A stretch of 64,000 nucleotides of DNA from Sphingomonas sp. IC081 (lineage in GTDB: Bacteria; Pseudomonadota; Alphaproteobacteria; Sphingomonadales; Sphingomonadaceae). The stretch is from assembly GCF_006874585.1 (NCBI RefSeq), contig NZ_CP029761.1:2615001-2679000 (forward strand), in the 5' to 3' direction. The notes under the pieces were generated by a model that was not told where the DNA came from, ran no database searches, and worked only from the letters and a program-made list of their open reading frames with translations. Below are positions 33,976 to 43,194 of this stretch, piece after piece. How positions within the stretch are numbered: position 1 is the stretch's first letter; every line of letters begins with the position of its first letter. The position numbers were made by a program, and so were the translations under genes.

Positions 33976-35702
33976 TGACATCCGCGGCGACGATCGACAG
34001 CAACACTCCCGCGACAGGAGGCACCTTGGAAACGCAACTCCCCTCTTACACGCCGGACGAAATGCCGCCGATCGCGCCGCGCTTGCTTACCGATCTGCTG
34101 GACCATGCCGTGGACGTCCACGGCGCCTGGCCGGCGATCGACTTCATGGGCCGCAAGTGGTCCTATGCCGAAGTCGGAGACCTCGCGCGGCGCGCCGCGC
34201 GGGGCCTTCAGGACCTCGGCGTGGTCAAGGGCACGCGCGTCGGCCTGTGCCTGCCGAACACGCCCTATTACGTGATCTGCTACTTCGCGATCCTGCGCAT
34301 CGGCGGCATCGTGGTGAACTTCAACCCGCTCTACACCGAGCGCGAGATGGCGCATCTGGTGAAGGATTCGGGCGCCGAGATCATCATCGCCTCCGACCTG
34401 GCGCTCTCGCTGCCCAAGATCGAGCCGCTGGTCGGCGCCGCCTGCGGCAGCCTCAAGCGCGTGGTGGTCTGCCCGATCGCCGATGCCCTGCCCAAGCTCA
34501 AGGGCCGCGCCTATCGCCTGCTCAAGCGCAAGGACATCGCGCATGAGCCGCACGACCTGCGCTTCGTGCGTTATGCCGACCTCATCGCCCGCAATGCCGA
34601 TCCCGACCCGGTCGCGCGCGATCCGCAGGACCTTGCGGTGCTGCAGTACACCGGCGGCACCACCGGCGTGCCCAAGGGGGCGATGCTCACCCACGCCAAC
34701 CTTGCCGCCAATTCCGCGCAGATGTGCGCCCATGTCGGCCACATGCCCGACCACCAGGAGCGCACGCTCGGCGTCCTGCCGCTGTTCCACGTCTTTGCGC
34801 TGACCACGGTGCTCAACTACTCGGTGGACACCGCCGCCGAGATGATCCTGCTGCCGCGCTTCGAGATGAAGTCGTTCCTCGCCACCGCGCGGCGCACCAG
34901 GCCGACGCAGTTCTTCGGCGTGCCCACGCTCTACACCGCGCTCAACAACCAGGACCTCCACGGCGAGTTCGACAATGTGCGCGTGTGCATCTCGGGCGGC
35001 GCGCCACTGCCGCTGGAAGTGCGCCAGAAATTCGAGCAGCGCACCGGCGTGCGCGTGGTGGAAGGCTACGGCCTGTCCGAAGCCTCGCCGATCATCGCCT
35101 GCAACCCGCTCGAGGGTCTGGTCAAGAACAACTCCTGCGGCCCCGCCTTCCCCGGCACCGTGCTGGAGATCCGCGATCCCGACAATACCCACCGGATTCT
35201 CGGCCCGGGCGAGCGCGGCGAAGTCTGCGCGCGCGGACCGCAGGTCATGGCGGGCTACTGGAACCGCCCCGAGGAATCGGACAAGACCTTCATCTTCGGC
35301 GCCCTGCGCACGGGCGACATTGGCTATCTCGACGAAGACGGCTATCTGTTCCTGGTCGACCGGATCAAGGACATGATCCTGTGCGGGGGGTACAACGTCT
35401 ATCCACGGATCATCGAGGATGCGCTCTACGAGCATCCGATGGTCCACGAGGCGATCGTGATCGGCGTTCCCGACGCCTATCGCGGCCAGAGCCCCAAGGC
35501 CTTCGTGGCGCTGCACCCGGGCGATGTTCTGGATCAGGACACGCTCATGGCGTTCCTGCGCGAAAGGCTGAACAAGATCGAAATGCCCAGCTCCATCGAA
35601 TTCCGCGACAGCCTGCCCAAGACGCTGGTCGGCAAGCTTTCCAAGAAGGAACTGGTCGAGGAAGAGGCCGCCCGGCGCGCCGCTTCGGGTGAGGCTGCAT
35701 GA
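33975..35702 (+). CDS. fadD: long-chain fatty-acid-CoA ligase
   Basis: A 575-residue AMP-forming ligase with P-loop QYTGGTTGVPKGAMLTHANL, VEGYGLSEASPI, the adenylate motif RTGDIGYLDEDGYLFLVDR, KDMILCGGYNVYP and the catalytic Lys in LPKTLVGKLSKKEL. It activates fatty acids imported by FadL. Two starts are possible: ATG at 33975 overlapping the fadL stop, or TTG at 34026 preceded by AGGAGG; the second has the better ribosome site. The stop overlaps the MerR gene start (ATGA). FadD is the likely role, though related medium-chain ligases look similar. Confidence 0.9.
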   Translation: MTSAATIDSNTPATGGTLETQLPSYTPDEMPPIAPRLLTDLLDHAVDVHGAWPAIDFMGRKWSYAEVGDLARRAARGLQDLGVVKGTRVGLCLPNTPYYVICYFAILRIGGIVVNFNPLYTEREMAHLVKDSGAEIIIASDLALSLPKIEPLVGAACGSLKRVVVCPIADALPKLKGRAYRLLKRKDIAHEPHDLRFVRYADLIARNADPDPVARDPQDLAVLQYTGGTTGVPKGAMLTHANLAANSAQMCAHVGHMPDHQERTLGVLPLFHVFALTTVLNYSVDTAAEMILLPRFEMKSFLATARRTRPTQFFGVPTLYTALNNQDLHGEFDNVRVCISGGAPLPLEVRQKFEQRTGVRVVEGYGLSEASPIIACNPLEGLVKNNSCGPAFPGTVLEIRDPDNTHRILGPGERGEVCARGPQVMAGYWNRPEESDKTFIFGALRTGDIGYLDEDGYLFLVDRIKDMILCGGYNVYPRIIEDALYEHPMVHEAIVIGVPDAYRGQSPKAFVALHPGDVLDQDTLMAFLRERLNKIEMPSSIEFRDSLPKTLVGKLSKKELVEEEAARRAASGEAA

Positions 35703-36172
35703 ACGGCGCGGGGGCAGCGCTGGACGGCAGTGTCGAAGGGGCACCGGTGCCCGAAACCGGTCCCGGCACCGACATGCTCGGCATCCAGGAAGCCGCCACG
35801 CAGCTCGGCGTGACCATGCGCACCTTGCGTTTCTACGAGGACAAGGGCCTGATCGCGCCGCACCGCGCGGGCACCACCCGCATCTATTCGAAGCGCGAGA
35901 TGGGCCGCATGCAGCTGATCCTGCGCGGCAAGCGGCTGGGTTTCTCGATCCGCGAGATCAAGGAATTCCTCGACCTCTACGACGTCGACCCGGAGCATCA
36001 GGAGCAGGTCCGCGCCCTGCTCTTGCGCATCCGCGACCGGATCGAGGAACTGCGCCAGCAGCGCACCGCGATCGACCAGACGCTGGAGGAAATGCTCTCG
36101 ATCGAACGCCAGTCGCTCGCCTGGCTGGAAGGCTCGCCGGTGAAGCCGGTGAAAGGCCCTGCCGGTGCGTGA
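35699..36172 (+). CDS. MerR-family transcriptional regulator, LiuR-like
   Basis: A 157-residue MerR protein. After a 25-residue unstructured leader comes the DNA-binding domain (LGIQEAATQLGVTMRTLRFY, EDKGLIAP, RIYSKREMGRMQLILRGKRL) and a long dimerisation coiled coil (QEQVRALLLRIRDRIEELRQ). It lacks the cysteines of metal sensors and resembles the LiuR/AtuR-type group that controls branched-chain and fatty acyl-CoA catabolism. It is embedded between fadD (4-bp overlap) and tesB (8-bp overlap), so it is made with the enzymes it probably regulates. The target set, which might include the nearby ivd, is inferred. Confidence 0.88.
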   Translation: MNGAGAALDGSVEGAPVPETGPGTDMLGIQEAATQLGVTMRTLRFYEDKGLIAPHRAGTTRIYSKREMGRMQLILRGKRLGFSIREIKEFLDLYDVDPEHQEQVRALLLRIRDRIEELRQQRTAIDQTLEEMLSIERQSLAWLEGSPVKPVKGPAGA

Positions 36173-37022
36173 AGCGGCCGTCGCCGACCTGATCGGCCTG
36201 CTCACGGTCGAGGAAATCGATACCGGCATCTTCCGCGGCGCCGCCGTCTCGCCGCAGCCGGGCCGCGTCTATGGCGGTCAGGTGGTGGCGCAGGCGCTGG
36301 CCGCCGCCGCGCGGGACATCGCCCCCGACCGGCAAGCCCACTCGCTCCACGCCTACTTCCTGCGCGCGGGCGATGCCGGACGGCCGGTCGTCTACCGCGT
36401 ATTGCCCGATTTCGACGGCAACAGCTTCTCCAATCGCCGTGTCGTCGCCATGCAGGGCGGCAAGCCGATCCTGAACCTCGCCGCCTCGTTCCACCGGCCC
36501 GAAGAGGGGCTCGCCCACGCGGTGCCGATGCCGCTAGTACCCGCGCCCGAACAGTGTCCGGACTTCAAGACCGCGCTCGCCGCCGCCGGGCAGAAGCTGC
36601 CCGGCTTCCTGCTCGAACGCCTCGCTGCCTTCGAGATCCGGCCCTGCCCGCCCGCGCCCCCCGGAACCGGCGAGGGCGATCTGCCGCAGCGCAACCAGTG
36701 GTTCCGCATGGCCGCGCCGATGGGCGAGGATGCGGTGATGCAGCGCGTCGTCCTTGCCTACGCCAGCGACTTCGCGCTGATCTCCACCGCGCTGATGCCG
36801 CACGGCATGGGCTTCTTCTCGCCCGGCGTCTCCGGCGCCAGCCTCGATCACACGATCTGGTTCCACCAGACCCCGCCCATCGACGACTGGCTGCTCTATG
36901 CGATGGACAGCCCCTGGTCCGGCCACGCCCGCGGCTTCGCACGCGGGGCGATCTATTCGCGCGACGGGACTTTGGTGGCGAGTGTGGCGCAAGAGGGGTT
37001 GCTTCGGGTGAAGCAAGGATAA
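36165..37022 (+). CDS. tesB: acyl-CoA thioesterase II
   Basis: This 285-residue double-hotdog thioesterase has RVYGGQVVAQALAAAARDI, HSLHAYFLRAGDAGRPVVY and the second hotdog active-site Asp in SGASLDHTIWFH. It hydrolyses medium- and long-chain acyl-CoA, adjusting CoA pools during fatty-acid use. The start is a GTG at 36165 lying within the last codons of merR (8-bp overlap). It ends the plus-strand fadL-fadD-merR-tesB operon, facing ivd across a 195-bp gap with a hairpin. Confidence 0.93.
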   Translation: MREAAVADLIGLLTVEEIDTGIFRGAAVSPQPGRVYGGQVVAQALAAAARDIAPDRQAHSLHAYFLRAGDAGRPVVYRVLPDFDGNSFSNRRVVAMQGGKPILNLAASFHRPEEGLAHAVPMPLVPAPEQCPDFKTALAAAGQKLPGFLLERLAAFEIRPCPPAPPGTGEGDLPQRNQWFRMAAPMGEDAVMQRVVLAYASDFALISTALMPHGMGFFSPGVSGASLDHTIWFHQTPPIDDWLLYAMDSPWSGHARGFARGAIYSRDGTLVASVAQEGLLRVKQG

Positions 37023-37181
37023 GAGAAAGCAGGGGAGCAGAGCCCCCCTGCACCCCCGATACCGTCTGGGTCAGGCTGACCAACTGCGCAGCGCGCCCAT
37101 GGCGGCGTCGGGAGACTTATTGGCTGCGCCGCAAGGAGCGCACGACAGTTTGGCGAGGCGCAACGAAGACATTATGCGGGT

Positions 37182-37200
37182 CTGGGGGATCATCCCCCAG
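37182..37200. terminator. hairpin between convergent tesB and ivd
   Basis: CTGGGGG-ATCAT-CCCCCAG is a perfect 7-bp stem, followed on the plus strand by a pyrimidine-rich GACTTCTCTCTTTT. It probably terminates tesB and may also serve ivd. The rest of the gap (37023-37181) shows no gene. Confidence 0.55.
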
Positions 37201-37217
37201 GACTTCTCTCTTTTACC

Positions 37218-38378
37218 TTAAACCCCGATCAGTTCCCGCCCGATCAGCATCCGCCGGATCTCGTTGGTGCCCGCGCCGATATCCAGCAACTTGGCATCGC
37301 GCAGATAGCGCTCGACCGGCCAGTCCCTGGTATAGCCCGCCCCCCCCAGCGCCTGCACCGCCTCGCCCGCGACGCGGAAGGCGTTCTCGCTGGCCAGCAG
37401 GATCGCCCCGGCCGCGTCGAAGCGGGTGGTCTGCCCGGCGTCGCAGGCGCGCGCCACCGCATAGACATAGGCCCGCGCCGATTGCAGCGCGACGTACATG
37501 TCCGCCACTTTCGCCTGCATCAGCTGGAACGTGCCGATGGCGCTGCCGAACTGGCGGCGCTCGCGCACATAGGGGATCACGGTGTCGAGGCAGGCCTGCA
37601 TGATGCCGATCTGGAGGCCGGCCAGCACCACGCGCTCGTAGTCGAGGCCGCTCATCAGCACTTTCACGCCGCCGTTGAGCGGGCCCATCACGTTCCCGGC
37701 AGGCACGAAGCAATCGTCGAACACCAGCTCGCAGGTGGGCGAGCCGCGCATGCCCATCTTGTCGATCTTCTGGCTGATCGAGAAACCGGGCATGTCCTTC
37801 TCAATCAGGAAGGCGGTGATGCCCTTCGATCCGGCCTCGGCATCGGTCTTGGCATAGACCACCAGCACATCGGCACAGGTGCCGTTGGTGATCCAGAACT
37901 TGGTGCCGTTGAGGCTGAAACCGCCCTCTACGGCGTCGGCGCGCAGCTTCATGCTGACGACGTCCGACCCGGCGCCTACTTCGGACATGGCGAGGCTGCC
38001 CACATGCTCGCCCGAGATCAGCTTCGGCAGGTACGCCGCCTTCTGCGCGTCATTGCCCCAGCGGCGGATCTGGTTGACGCAGAGGTTCGAATGGGCGCCG
38101 TAGGACAGGCCCACCGAGGCCGAGGCACGGCTGACTTCCTCCACCGCGATCACATGCTCCAGATAGCCGAGCCCGGTGCCGCCCCACTCTTCCTCGACCG
38201 TCAGCCCGTGGAGGCCGAGTTCGCCCATCGCGGGCCAGAGTTCGCGCGGGAACCAGTCCTCGGCATCGATCTTCGCAGCCAGCGGCGCGATCTGCTCGTC
38301 GGCGAAGCGGGCGACGCTTTCGCGGATCATCCCGGCGCTTTCGCCCAGTGCGAAGTCGAAGTCGGGGGTGGCTTTCAT
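37218..38378 (-). CDS. ivd: isovaleryl-CoA dehydrogenase
   Basis: A 386-residue acyl-CoA dehydrogenase with strong IVD identity: [36 protein letters not shown], the helix-G catalytic Glu in [15 protein letters not shown] (position typical of IVD, equivalent to human Glu254, rather than the C-terminal site), and [19 protein letters not shown]. It oxidises isovaleryl-CoA to 3-methylcrotonyl-CoA in leucine breakdown. The ATG at 38378 follows GGGAAG. It is a single gene here, divergent from a LysR regulator; the other liu genes (methylcrotonyl-CoA carboxylase and so on) are not in the window. Confidence 0.94.
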   Translation of the reverse strand: MKATPDFDFALGESAGMIRESVARFADEQIAPLAAKIDAEDWFPRELWPAMGELGLHGLTVEEEWGGTGLGYLEHVIAVEEVSRASASVGLSYGAHSNLCVNQIRRWGNDAQKAAYLPKLISGEHVGSLAMSEVGAGSDVVSMKLRADAVEGGFSLNGTKFWITNGTCADVLVVYAKTDAEAGSKGITAFLIEKDMPGFSISQKIDKMGMRGSPTCELVFDDCFVPAGNVMGPLNGGVKVLMSGLDYERVVLAGLQIGIMQACLDTVIPYVRERRQFGSAIGTFQLMQAKVADMYVALQSARAYVYAVARACDAGQTTRFDAAGAILLASENAFRVAGEAVQALGGAGYTRDWPVERYLRDAKLLDIGAGTNEIRRMLIGRELIGV

Positions 38379-38446
38379 GTCGTCTTCCCAAAATTCCACG
38401 GCGCGTCCTTGCGGCCTTTGCGGACGAAACTATCGAAAGCCTCAGG

Positions 38447-38461
38447 TTCAAACAAATTGAA
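38447..38461. promoter_or_regulatory. LysR-type palindrome between ivd and lysR
   Basis: TTCAA-N5-TTGAA contains a T-N11-A palindrome, in the 113-bp gap between divergent ivd and LysR genes and 31 bp before the LysR ATG. Position and form fit an autoregulatory LysR site that could also control ivd. Confidence 0.5.
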
Positions 38462-38491
38462 ACTTACAGGATCCTTGAATAGATTTTACCA

Positions 38492-39388
38492 ATGATAAAG
38501 CGCGCCCACATCCGGCATTTCCTGGCCGTGGCCGATTCCGGCAGCTTCAAGCAGGCAGCGGCGCGGCTGCATGTGACCCAGCCCACCGTCTCCACCGCCA
38601 TCGCCGAACTGGAGCGTCTGGTGGGCTCTGCGCTGTTCGTGCGCGACCGGCGCCATGTCCGCCTGACCGAGCCGGGCGGCGCCTTCCTGCCCATCGCCCG
38701 CGACCTGGAAGCCGGCTTCCGCCGCGCCGACCAGTTCGCCAAGGCCTCGGCCTATCCCGAGCAGCCCTGGCCGGACCTCAAGCTGGGGGTGATCCCGACG
38801 ATCTGCGGCTCGATGCTGCAAGCCATCGCCGCGCAGTTGGCCGAGCACTACGGCGTGGAACTGGTGGAGGGCGACGATCACGAGCTGCGCGGCCAGTTGG
38901 CCAGCGGCAAGATCCAGCTTGCCCTCACCCTGCTGGGCAAATCCGAAAACGGGGCCGAAAACCGGCCGGAAGTCACGCCGCTGCTGGAAGAACCCTATGT
39001 CGTGGTCATGGCGGCGCGCCACCCGCTCGCCGGAACCGCCGAGATCGCCGCCGGGGACCTCGCCAGCGAGATCATGATCGCCCGCCGCTCCTGCGAGGCG
39101 CTGCAGCGCACCAGCCGCTTCTTCACCGATGCCGGGGTGCGCCCGCGCTTTGCCCTGCGCAGCGAGAACGAGGACCGCTGCCTGCGCATGGTCGCGGCGG
39201 GCCTTGGCATAACGGTGGCGCCGCGCTCGCTGGCCCCGGAAGGGACGGCGACGGCCGAAGTGAGGGATTTCGGCCTGACGCGGCGCCTGGGTTTCATCCG
39301 CGCGCCGGTCCATCCCGGCAGCGCGGATGAAGCGGAAAAGCTGGCGGCGATACTGGAGACGATCGCCGCCAGCCTTCCCCCTAACTGA
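38492..39388 (+). CDS. LysR-family regulator divergent from ivd
   Basis: A 298-residue LysR protein with N-terminal winged helix (IRHFLAVADSGSFKQAAARL, HVTQPTVSTAIAELERLVGS) and a full substrate-binding domain. It is divergent from ivd with a T-N11-A palindrome between them, so it may sense a leucine-derived acyl or keto acid; this is inference. It converges directly on the NUP1 gene: its TGA ends at 39388 and the NUP1 stop begins at 39389, leaving no terminator between. Confidence 0.9.
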   Translation: MIKRAHIRHFLAVADSGSFKQAAARLHVTQPTVSTAIAELERLVGSALFVRDRRHVRLTEPGGAFLPIARDLEAGFRRADQFAKASAYPEQPWPDLKLGVIPTICGSMLQAIAAQLAEHYGVELVEGDDHELRGQLASGKIQLALTLLGKSENGAENRPEVTPLLEEPYVVVMAARHPLAGTAEIAAGDLASEIMIARRSCEALQRTSRFFTDAGVRPRFALRSENEDRCLRMVAAGLGITVAPRSLAPEGTATAEVRDFGLTRRLGFIRAPVHPGSADEAEKLAAILETIAASLPPN

Positions 39389-40498
39389 TCATTCCGGCGG
39401 GGTATCCTTGTAGGTATCCCAGTTCTTGAGCCAGGCATTGACCACCTTGGAACCGACCACGTAGAGGCTCTCCACCGAGGCTTCGAGCCCGGCATACCCC
39501 TCGTTCTCGCGCAGCAGGTAGGAGGCGGCATCCACGCCCGGCGGCGGCATCGTGTAGTTGGAGCCGGCCCGCAGCACGAGCACACGGTCCTTCTGCGCCC
39601 GGCCGATCCGGTCGAGATAGGTCATCGCCTGAAGCACGCCGGTGTCTTCCATGGCCGAGGTCACGAATTCGCCCTTGCCTTGCGTCCAGTAATGCACCCA
39701 GTCGTTGGCCCAGTCGGTCAGCAGCTTGCCGTGCCAGAAGGTCATCGCCGAAAGCGTCTCGCCCTCCAGCACGAACGGCGGCTTCTGCGCGTTGGGATAG
39801 CCGGTGAAGCGCATGCGTTCGGTGCGGATCGCGTCGCTGTCGGGCAGCTTGACGTCCCTGGTCAGGTTGAACGCCCAGCCGACCAGCCTGGGGTTGATCT
39901 GGTAGACTTCGCCGCCCGAGGTATCGATCGGCGTGGTGGTGTCGTTCGGACCCTTGAGATGGCGCGGGAAATAGCCGCTTTTCCAGTCCTTGGGGATCTC
40001 GCGCGCGTCGATCTCGTGGGCCAGATCACCGTCGACCACATAGCGCGCCCAGGCCGCCGAGCCGATCGAGGCATCCTGCGGGTCGATCCCGGCGATGCCC
40101 GCCACCAGCCAGTAGGCCTTCGACAGATCGAAGCGCGGATCGAGGCCGAGCGCCATCGTCGCCGCCGTCGAGCGCGCGGTGCCGACGCCGGTCACCATGC
40201 CCAGAACCTGCGTTTCCGGGTTGTAATAGAGGTCATGGAACGACTGCGGGAAAGGAATGCGCTGGGTGAGGTGCGCGCGTTCCTTCCAGAGCTGGAATTC
40301 GCCCGCCGTATCGCCTTCGTCCTTGCCGATCTCGAACAGCGAGACGACCACCACTTTGACCGGCAGCGGCGCCGCGCAGGGCTTGCCCGGCTGGCAGGCG
40401 GAAATGTCGGGAACGGCAGGAGCCGCGAGCGTCGGGGCGGCGCCCAGCGCCAACGCGGCGGCCGCCAGGAGCACCGGAAATGTCTTCGAAAGGATCAT
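39389..40498 (-). CDS. exported purine nucleoside permease (NUP)-family protein, copy 1
   Basis: A 369-residue protein of the NUP family (PF06516, named after Candida NUP). It has a signal peptide (about 1-25), then PVKVVVVSLFEIGKDEGD, GEFQLWKERAHL, VTGVGTARSTAATMALGLDP, YWLVAGIAGIDP, the long central block with YPNAQKPPFVLEGETL, TSAMEDTG and VLVLRAGSNYTMPPPG. There are no membrane helices after the signal peptide, so it cannot be a classical permease; the fold resembles nucleoside phosphorylases. I infer a periplasmic nucleoside-binding or -cleaving protein. It follows the TonB receptor by 65 bp holding a 10-bp-stem hairpin, and is a paralogue of the protein at 44754-45905. Confidence 0.88.
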   Translation of the reverse strand: MILSKTFPVLLAAAALALGAAPTLAAPAVPDISACQPGKPCAAPLPVKVVVVSLFEIGKDEGDTAGEFQLWKERAHLTQRIPFPQSFHDLYYNPETQVLGMVTGVGTARSTAATMALGLDPRFDLSKAYWLVAGIAGIDPQDASIGSAAWARYVVDGDLAHEIDAREIPKDWKSGYFPRHLKGPNDTTTPIDTSGGEVYQINPRLVGWAFNLTRDVKLPDSDAIRTERMRFTGYPNAQKPPFVLEGETLSAMTFWHGKLLTDWANDWVHYWTQGKGEFVTSAMEDTGVLQAMTYLDRIGRAQKDRVLVLRAGSNYTMPPPGVDAASYLLRENEGYAGLEASVESLYVVGSKVVNAWLKNWDTYKDTPPE

Positions 40499-40522
40499 CA
40501 AGAGCACGCGCCTAAAAGGGAA

Positions 40523-40552
40523 CCGGGGGCGCCAGTAGGGAAGCGCCCCCGG
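40523..40552 (-). terminator. strong hairpin between the TonB receptor and NUP1
   Basis: CCGGGGGCGC-N10-GCGCCCCCGG forms a perfect 10-bp stem, followed on the transcript by TTCCCTTTT. It looks like an intrinsic terminator or attenuator lowering NUP1 expression relative to the receptor. The core arms GGGGGCGC/GCGCCCCC are identical to those of the leader of NUP2 (45925-45977). Confidence 0.65.
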
Positions 40553-40563
40553 AAGAGGAAAAA

Positions 40564-43053
40564 TCAGAACTTGTAGACGATCGAGCCCTGCCAGCTGCGC
40601 GGGGTTTCCGGCAGCACGATGGTCGAGCCGAACAGTTCGGTGAAGTTGGCGCGGAAGTAGCGCTCGTTGGTGGCGTTCTTCACCACCACGCGGAAGAGCC
40701 ACGGCCCGGTCTCGTACGAGGCCGAGAGATCGACCTTGGTATAGGCCGGCAGCTTCACCGCCTGCGACTGGCCGGAATAGACCGAATCCACCTTCACCGC
40801 GCTGGCGCTGAGCGCAAGGCCCATGTCGAAGGCATAAGTCGCCGTCAGCGAGTAGAGGTTGGTCGGGATACCGGCGCGGCGCGACTTCGCCTTGCTGTCG
40901 ACCAGCACGAGGCCGATCGGCTGGCCGCCGAGGTAGAGCGTGGGATCGGAGACGTTGACCAGATCCTCGATGCCGAAGAAGCTGAACAGCGAACCGTCCT
41001 CGATCGCGGTCAGGTTGTAGACCTTGGTGCGGGTGTAGCCGCCGGTCACCAGCAGGTGCTTGTTGACCGACCAGCGCGCCTCGGCCTCGAGCCCCTTGGT
41101 CTCAACCGACTGGTTCACGGTGATCGACTGGATGTTATAGTCGGTACGCTTCTGCTTGTAGACCGACAACGCCGCATAGAGCCGGTCGTCGAGGAAGCTG
41201 CCCTTGATGCCGCCTTCGTAGAGCTTGGATGCCGAAACGAAGGTGCCGGCAGCGACGTCGCCCGCGTAGAGTTCGGCGCCCTGCCCGGCGATCACCGTCG
41301 ACTGGCGGGCGATGGTGGCATAGGGGATCACGCCGAAGGGCAGCTTGTAGTTGGCGGAGGCCGACCACGACCAGGCGCCCTTGCTGTTGCTGGCCGAGAC
41401 CAGCGTGGGGGCGACCAGCATCTTGGTGGGGTCGTAGGTCGACTTGGCCTTGATGTAGTCGTAGCGGCCGCCCAGCGTGATGCCGAGGCCGAAGTTGAAG
41501 TCGAGATCGGCAAGGCCCGCCAGCGCGTAGTCGGTATAGTGGCCGGTCACGTAGTTCGAATAGCCGCAGTCCGCCGCCGTGTAGCCGGCCTCGGTGCTGA
41601 ACGGGCATTCGGTGGCGAGCAGGCGGTCCGACAGGGCGTTGTAGCCCACCGTCAGGTCGACGCGGTGGAAGTATTCGTAATCGAAATCGTCACCGTGCTT
41701 GAACTTGGTGTAGCGGATCGAGGGCGAGACCTGGAACGCGAACTTGCCGATATCGCTGGTGAACTTCTTGGCGAGGACGATCTTGTCCTCGAACACCCAG
41801 GAATCGTGGAATTGCGCGAAGCCGTAGGCGTTCTCGTTGATGTTCTCGTAGCTGTCGTAGAAGGCCTGGTTCTTGATCTGGAGGTCGTCCTCACCATCCC
41901 AGATCAGGTCCGCGTAGAGGGTGGTGCCACGGTTATCGAGCCGGTCGTCCTTGCCCGCCAGAACGTCCTTGCGGCTGAGCTTGGTGGTGCCGGTGTTGGT
42001 CAGCGCCATCCAGGGATAGGTGTCCGTGAAGGTCGCGTCGGTGAACGAGGCGGCCGGCACCCCGAACGGGCCGAAGCTCCCGATCGCCTGGAACTCGCTG
42101 GCGGAAATCTGGCCGTCGCCATTGGCATCGACCGATTGCGCGGCGCCGGTGATGTAGGTGCCGTGATCGACCAGATCCTGCGTCAGGCGGTTCCAGCCGC
42201 CGTTCTGCACGCCCTTGAAGTTCTGGTACATGCCGCCGAATTCCAGCCGCAGGTTGGGCGTGAAGTCGGTATCGAAAGCGGCCTGCAGCACCGTGTTCTT
42301 GGTGGAGATATTGCGGTAGTAACTGCCGGAATCTTCCACTTCGGCGAACAGGCTATAGCCGAATTCCTGGCTGCCGATCTTGCCGGGACCGCGGATTTCG
42401 GCCTTGAGATCGGCCTTCTCCCACGAGCCGCCGGTAAAGGTCACTTCGCCTTCGGGATCGGAGAGGTAGGAACCGCCCGCCACGCGCGCGGTCTTGGGCA
42501 CGAAGTTCATGTAGCCGCCGGTCTTCGACGGGCCGTAGATCGGCGAGGCAGGACCGCGCACGATGTCGATGCGGTCCGAAGCGCCGATCGGGGTCGGGTA
42601 GTTGCCCGGATTGTCGAGGCGGCGCATGCCGCGGAAGTAGACTTCACCCGGCGTGCCGCGAATGTCGAGCGCGCCGCCAACCCCGAAGAACGAGTTGGTG
42701 AACGTGCCCGGCGCCTGCGCGACGAGATCGTAGATATCCGTGATGCCGAAGCGTTCGATCTGCTCGTTGCTGATCGTCGAGGCCGAGCGCGGCGTTTCGG
42801 TGATGGTCTTGTCGAACCCGAACACCGAGCCGACATCGGCGACCGGAAGCGCGCCGAGCGAGCCGGTGACGACGATGTCCTTGGCCGGTTCCTCGGTCGG
42901 CGCCGGATCCGCCGGAGCGTCTTCGGCAAAGGCGGGCGAAGCGATCGCCGATCCGCACAGCAGCGCGGCCGTGAGACCCATCAGGGCCCCTCGTCGCTTG
43001 CCGTACTTCATGGCCGAGCGGAAAATCACCTCATTGTTGTTCGTTGCGGTCAT
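40564..43053 (-). CDS. TonB-dependent receptor of the purine locus
   Basis: An 829-residue TonB-dependent receptor. A basic N-terminus and signal peptide (MKYGKRRGALMGLTAALLCG... ASPAFAE) are followed by the TonB-box-like DIVVTGSLG, plug motifs (TPRSASTISNEQIERFGITD; GGALDIRGTPGEVYFRGMRR; IDIVRGPASPIYGPSKTGGY) and a barrel ending GSIVYKF. An extracellular-loop insert at residues 309-320 (42094-42129) reads DANGDGQISASE, a perfect EF-hand calcium loop. The starts at 43053 and 43011 both yield a signal peptide. Lying between an exported adenosine deaminase and NUP1, it probably imports nucleosides or nucleic-acid-derived compounds, which would be unusual for the family. Confidence 0.88.
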   Translation of the reverse strand: MTATNNNEVIFRSAMKYGKRRGALMGLTAALLCGSAIASPAFAEDAPADPAPTEEPAKDIVVTGSLGALPVADVGSVFGFDKTITETPRSASTISNEQIERFGITDIYDLVAQAPGTFTNSFFGVGGALDIRGTPGEVYFRGMRRLDNPGNYPTPIGASDRIDIVRGPASPIYGPSKTGGYMNFVPKTARVAGGSYLSDPEGEVTFTGGSWEKADLKAEIRGPGKIGSQEFGYSLFAEVEDSGSYYRNISTKNTVLQAAFDTDFTPNLRLEFGGMYQNFKGVQNGGWNRLTQDLVDHGTYITGAAQSVDANGDGQISASEFQAIGSFGPFGVPAASFTDATFTDTYPWMALTNTGTTKLSRKDVLAGKDDRLDNRGTTLYADLIWDGEDDLQIKNQAFYDSYENINENAYGFAQFHDSWVFEDKIVLAKKFTSDIGKFAFQVSPSIRYTKFKHGDDFDYEYFHRVDLTVGYNALSDRLLATECPFSTEAGYTAADCGYSNYVTGHYTDYALAGLADLDFNFGLGITLGGRYDYIKAKSTYDPTKMLVAPTLVSASNSKGAWSWSASANYKLPFGVIPYATIARQSTVIAGQGAELYAGDVAAGTFVSASKLYEGGIKGSFLDDRLYAALSVYKQKRTDYNIQSITVNQSVETKGLEAEARWSVNKHLLVTGGYTRTKVYNLTAIEDGSLFSFFGIEDLVNVSDPTLYLGGQPIGLVLVDSKAKSRRAGIPTNLYSLTATYAFDMGLALSASAVKVDSVYSGQSQAVKLPAYTKVDLSASYETGPWLFRVVVKNATNERYFRANFTELFGSTIVLPETPRSWQGSIVYKF

Positions 43054-43194
43054 CGTGCCAAACCCCCTGAATTCCGCGCCGCTCACCCCTGATGCGGACC
43101 GGATTCGCTTTGTGTGTGTCCCACCTCTCCCATGGGGCTTATTCTTGTTGCGGCGCGTCCTGTGGCGGCGCGCCGGGCACCCATTCCTTGTTTT

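Noticed and set aside
37023..37181. Possible small gene between tesB and ivd
   Set aside because: No frame has a ribosome site or a recognisable product; the stretch only precedes a hairpin.
39389..40498. Taking the NUP name literally as a membrane permease
   Set aside because: Apart from the signal peptide there is no transmembrane segment, and the fold family is phosphorylase-like.
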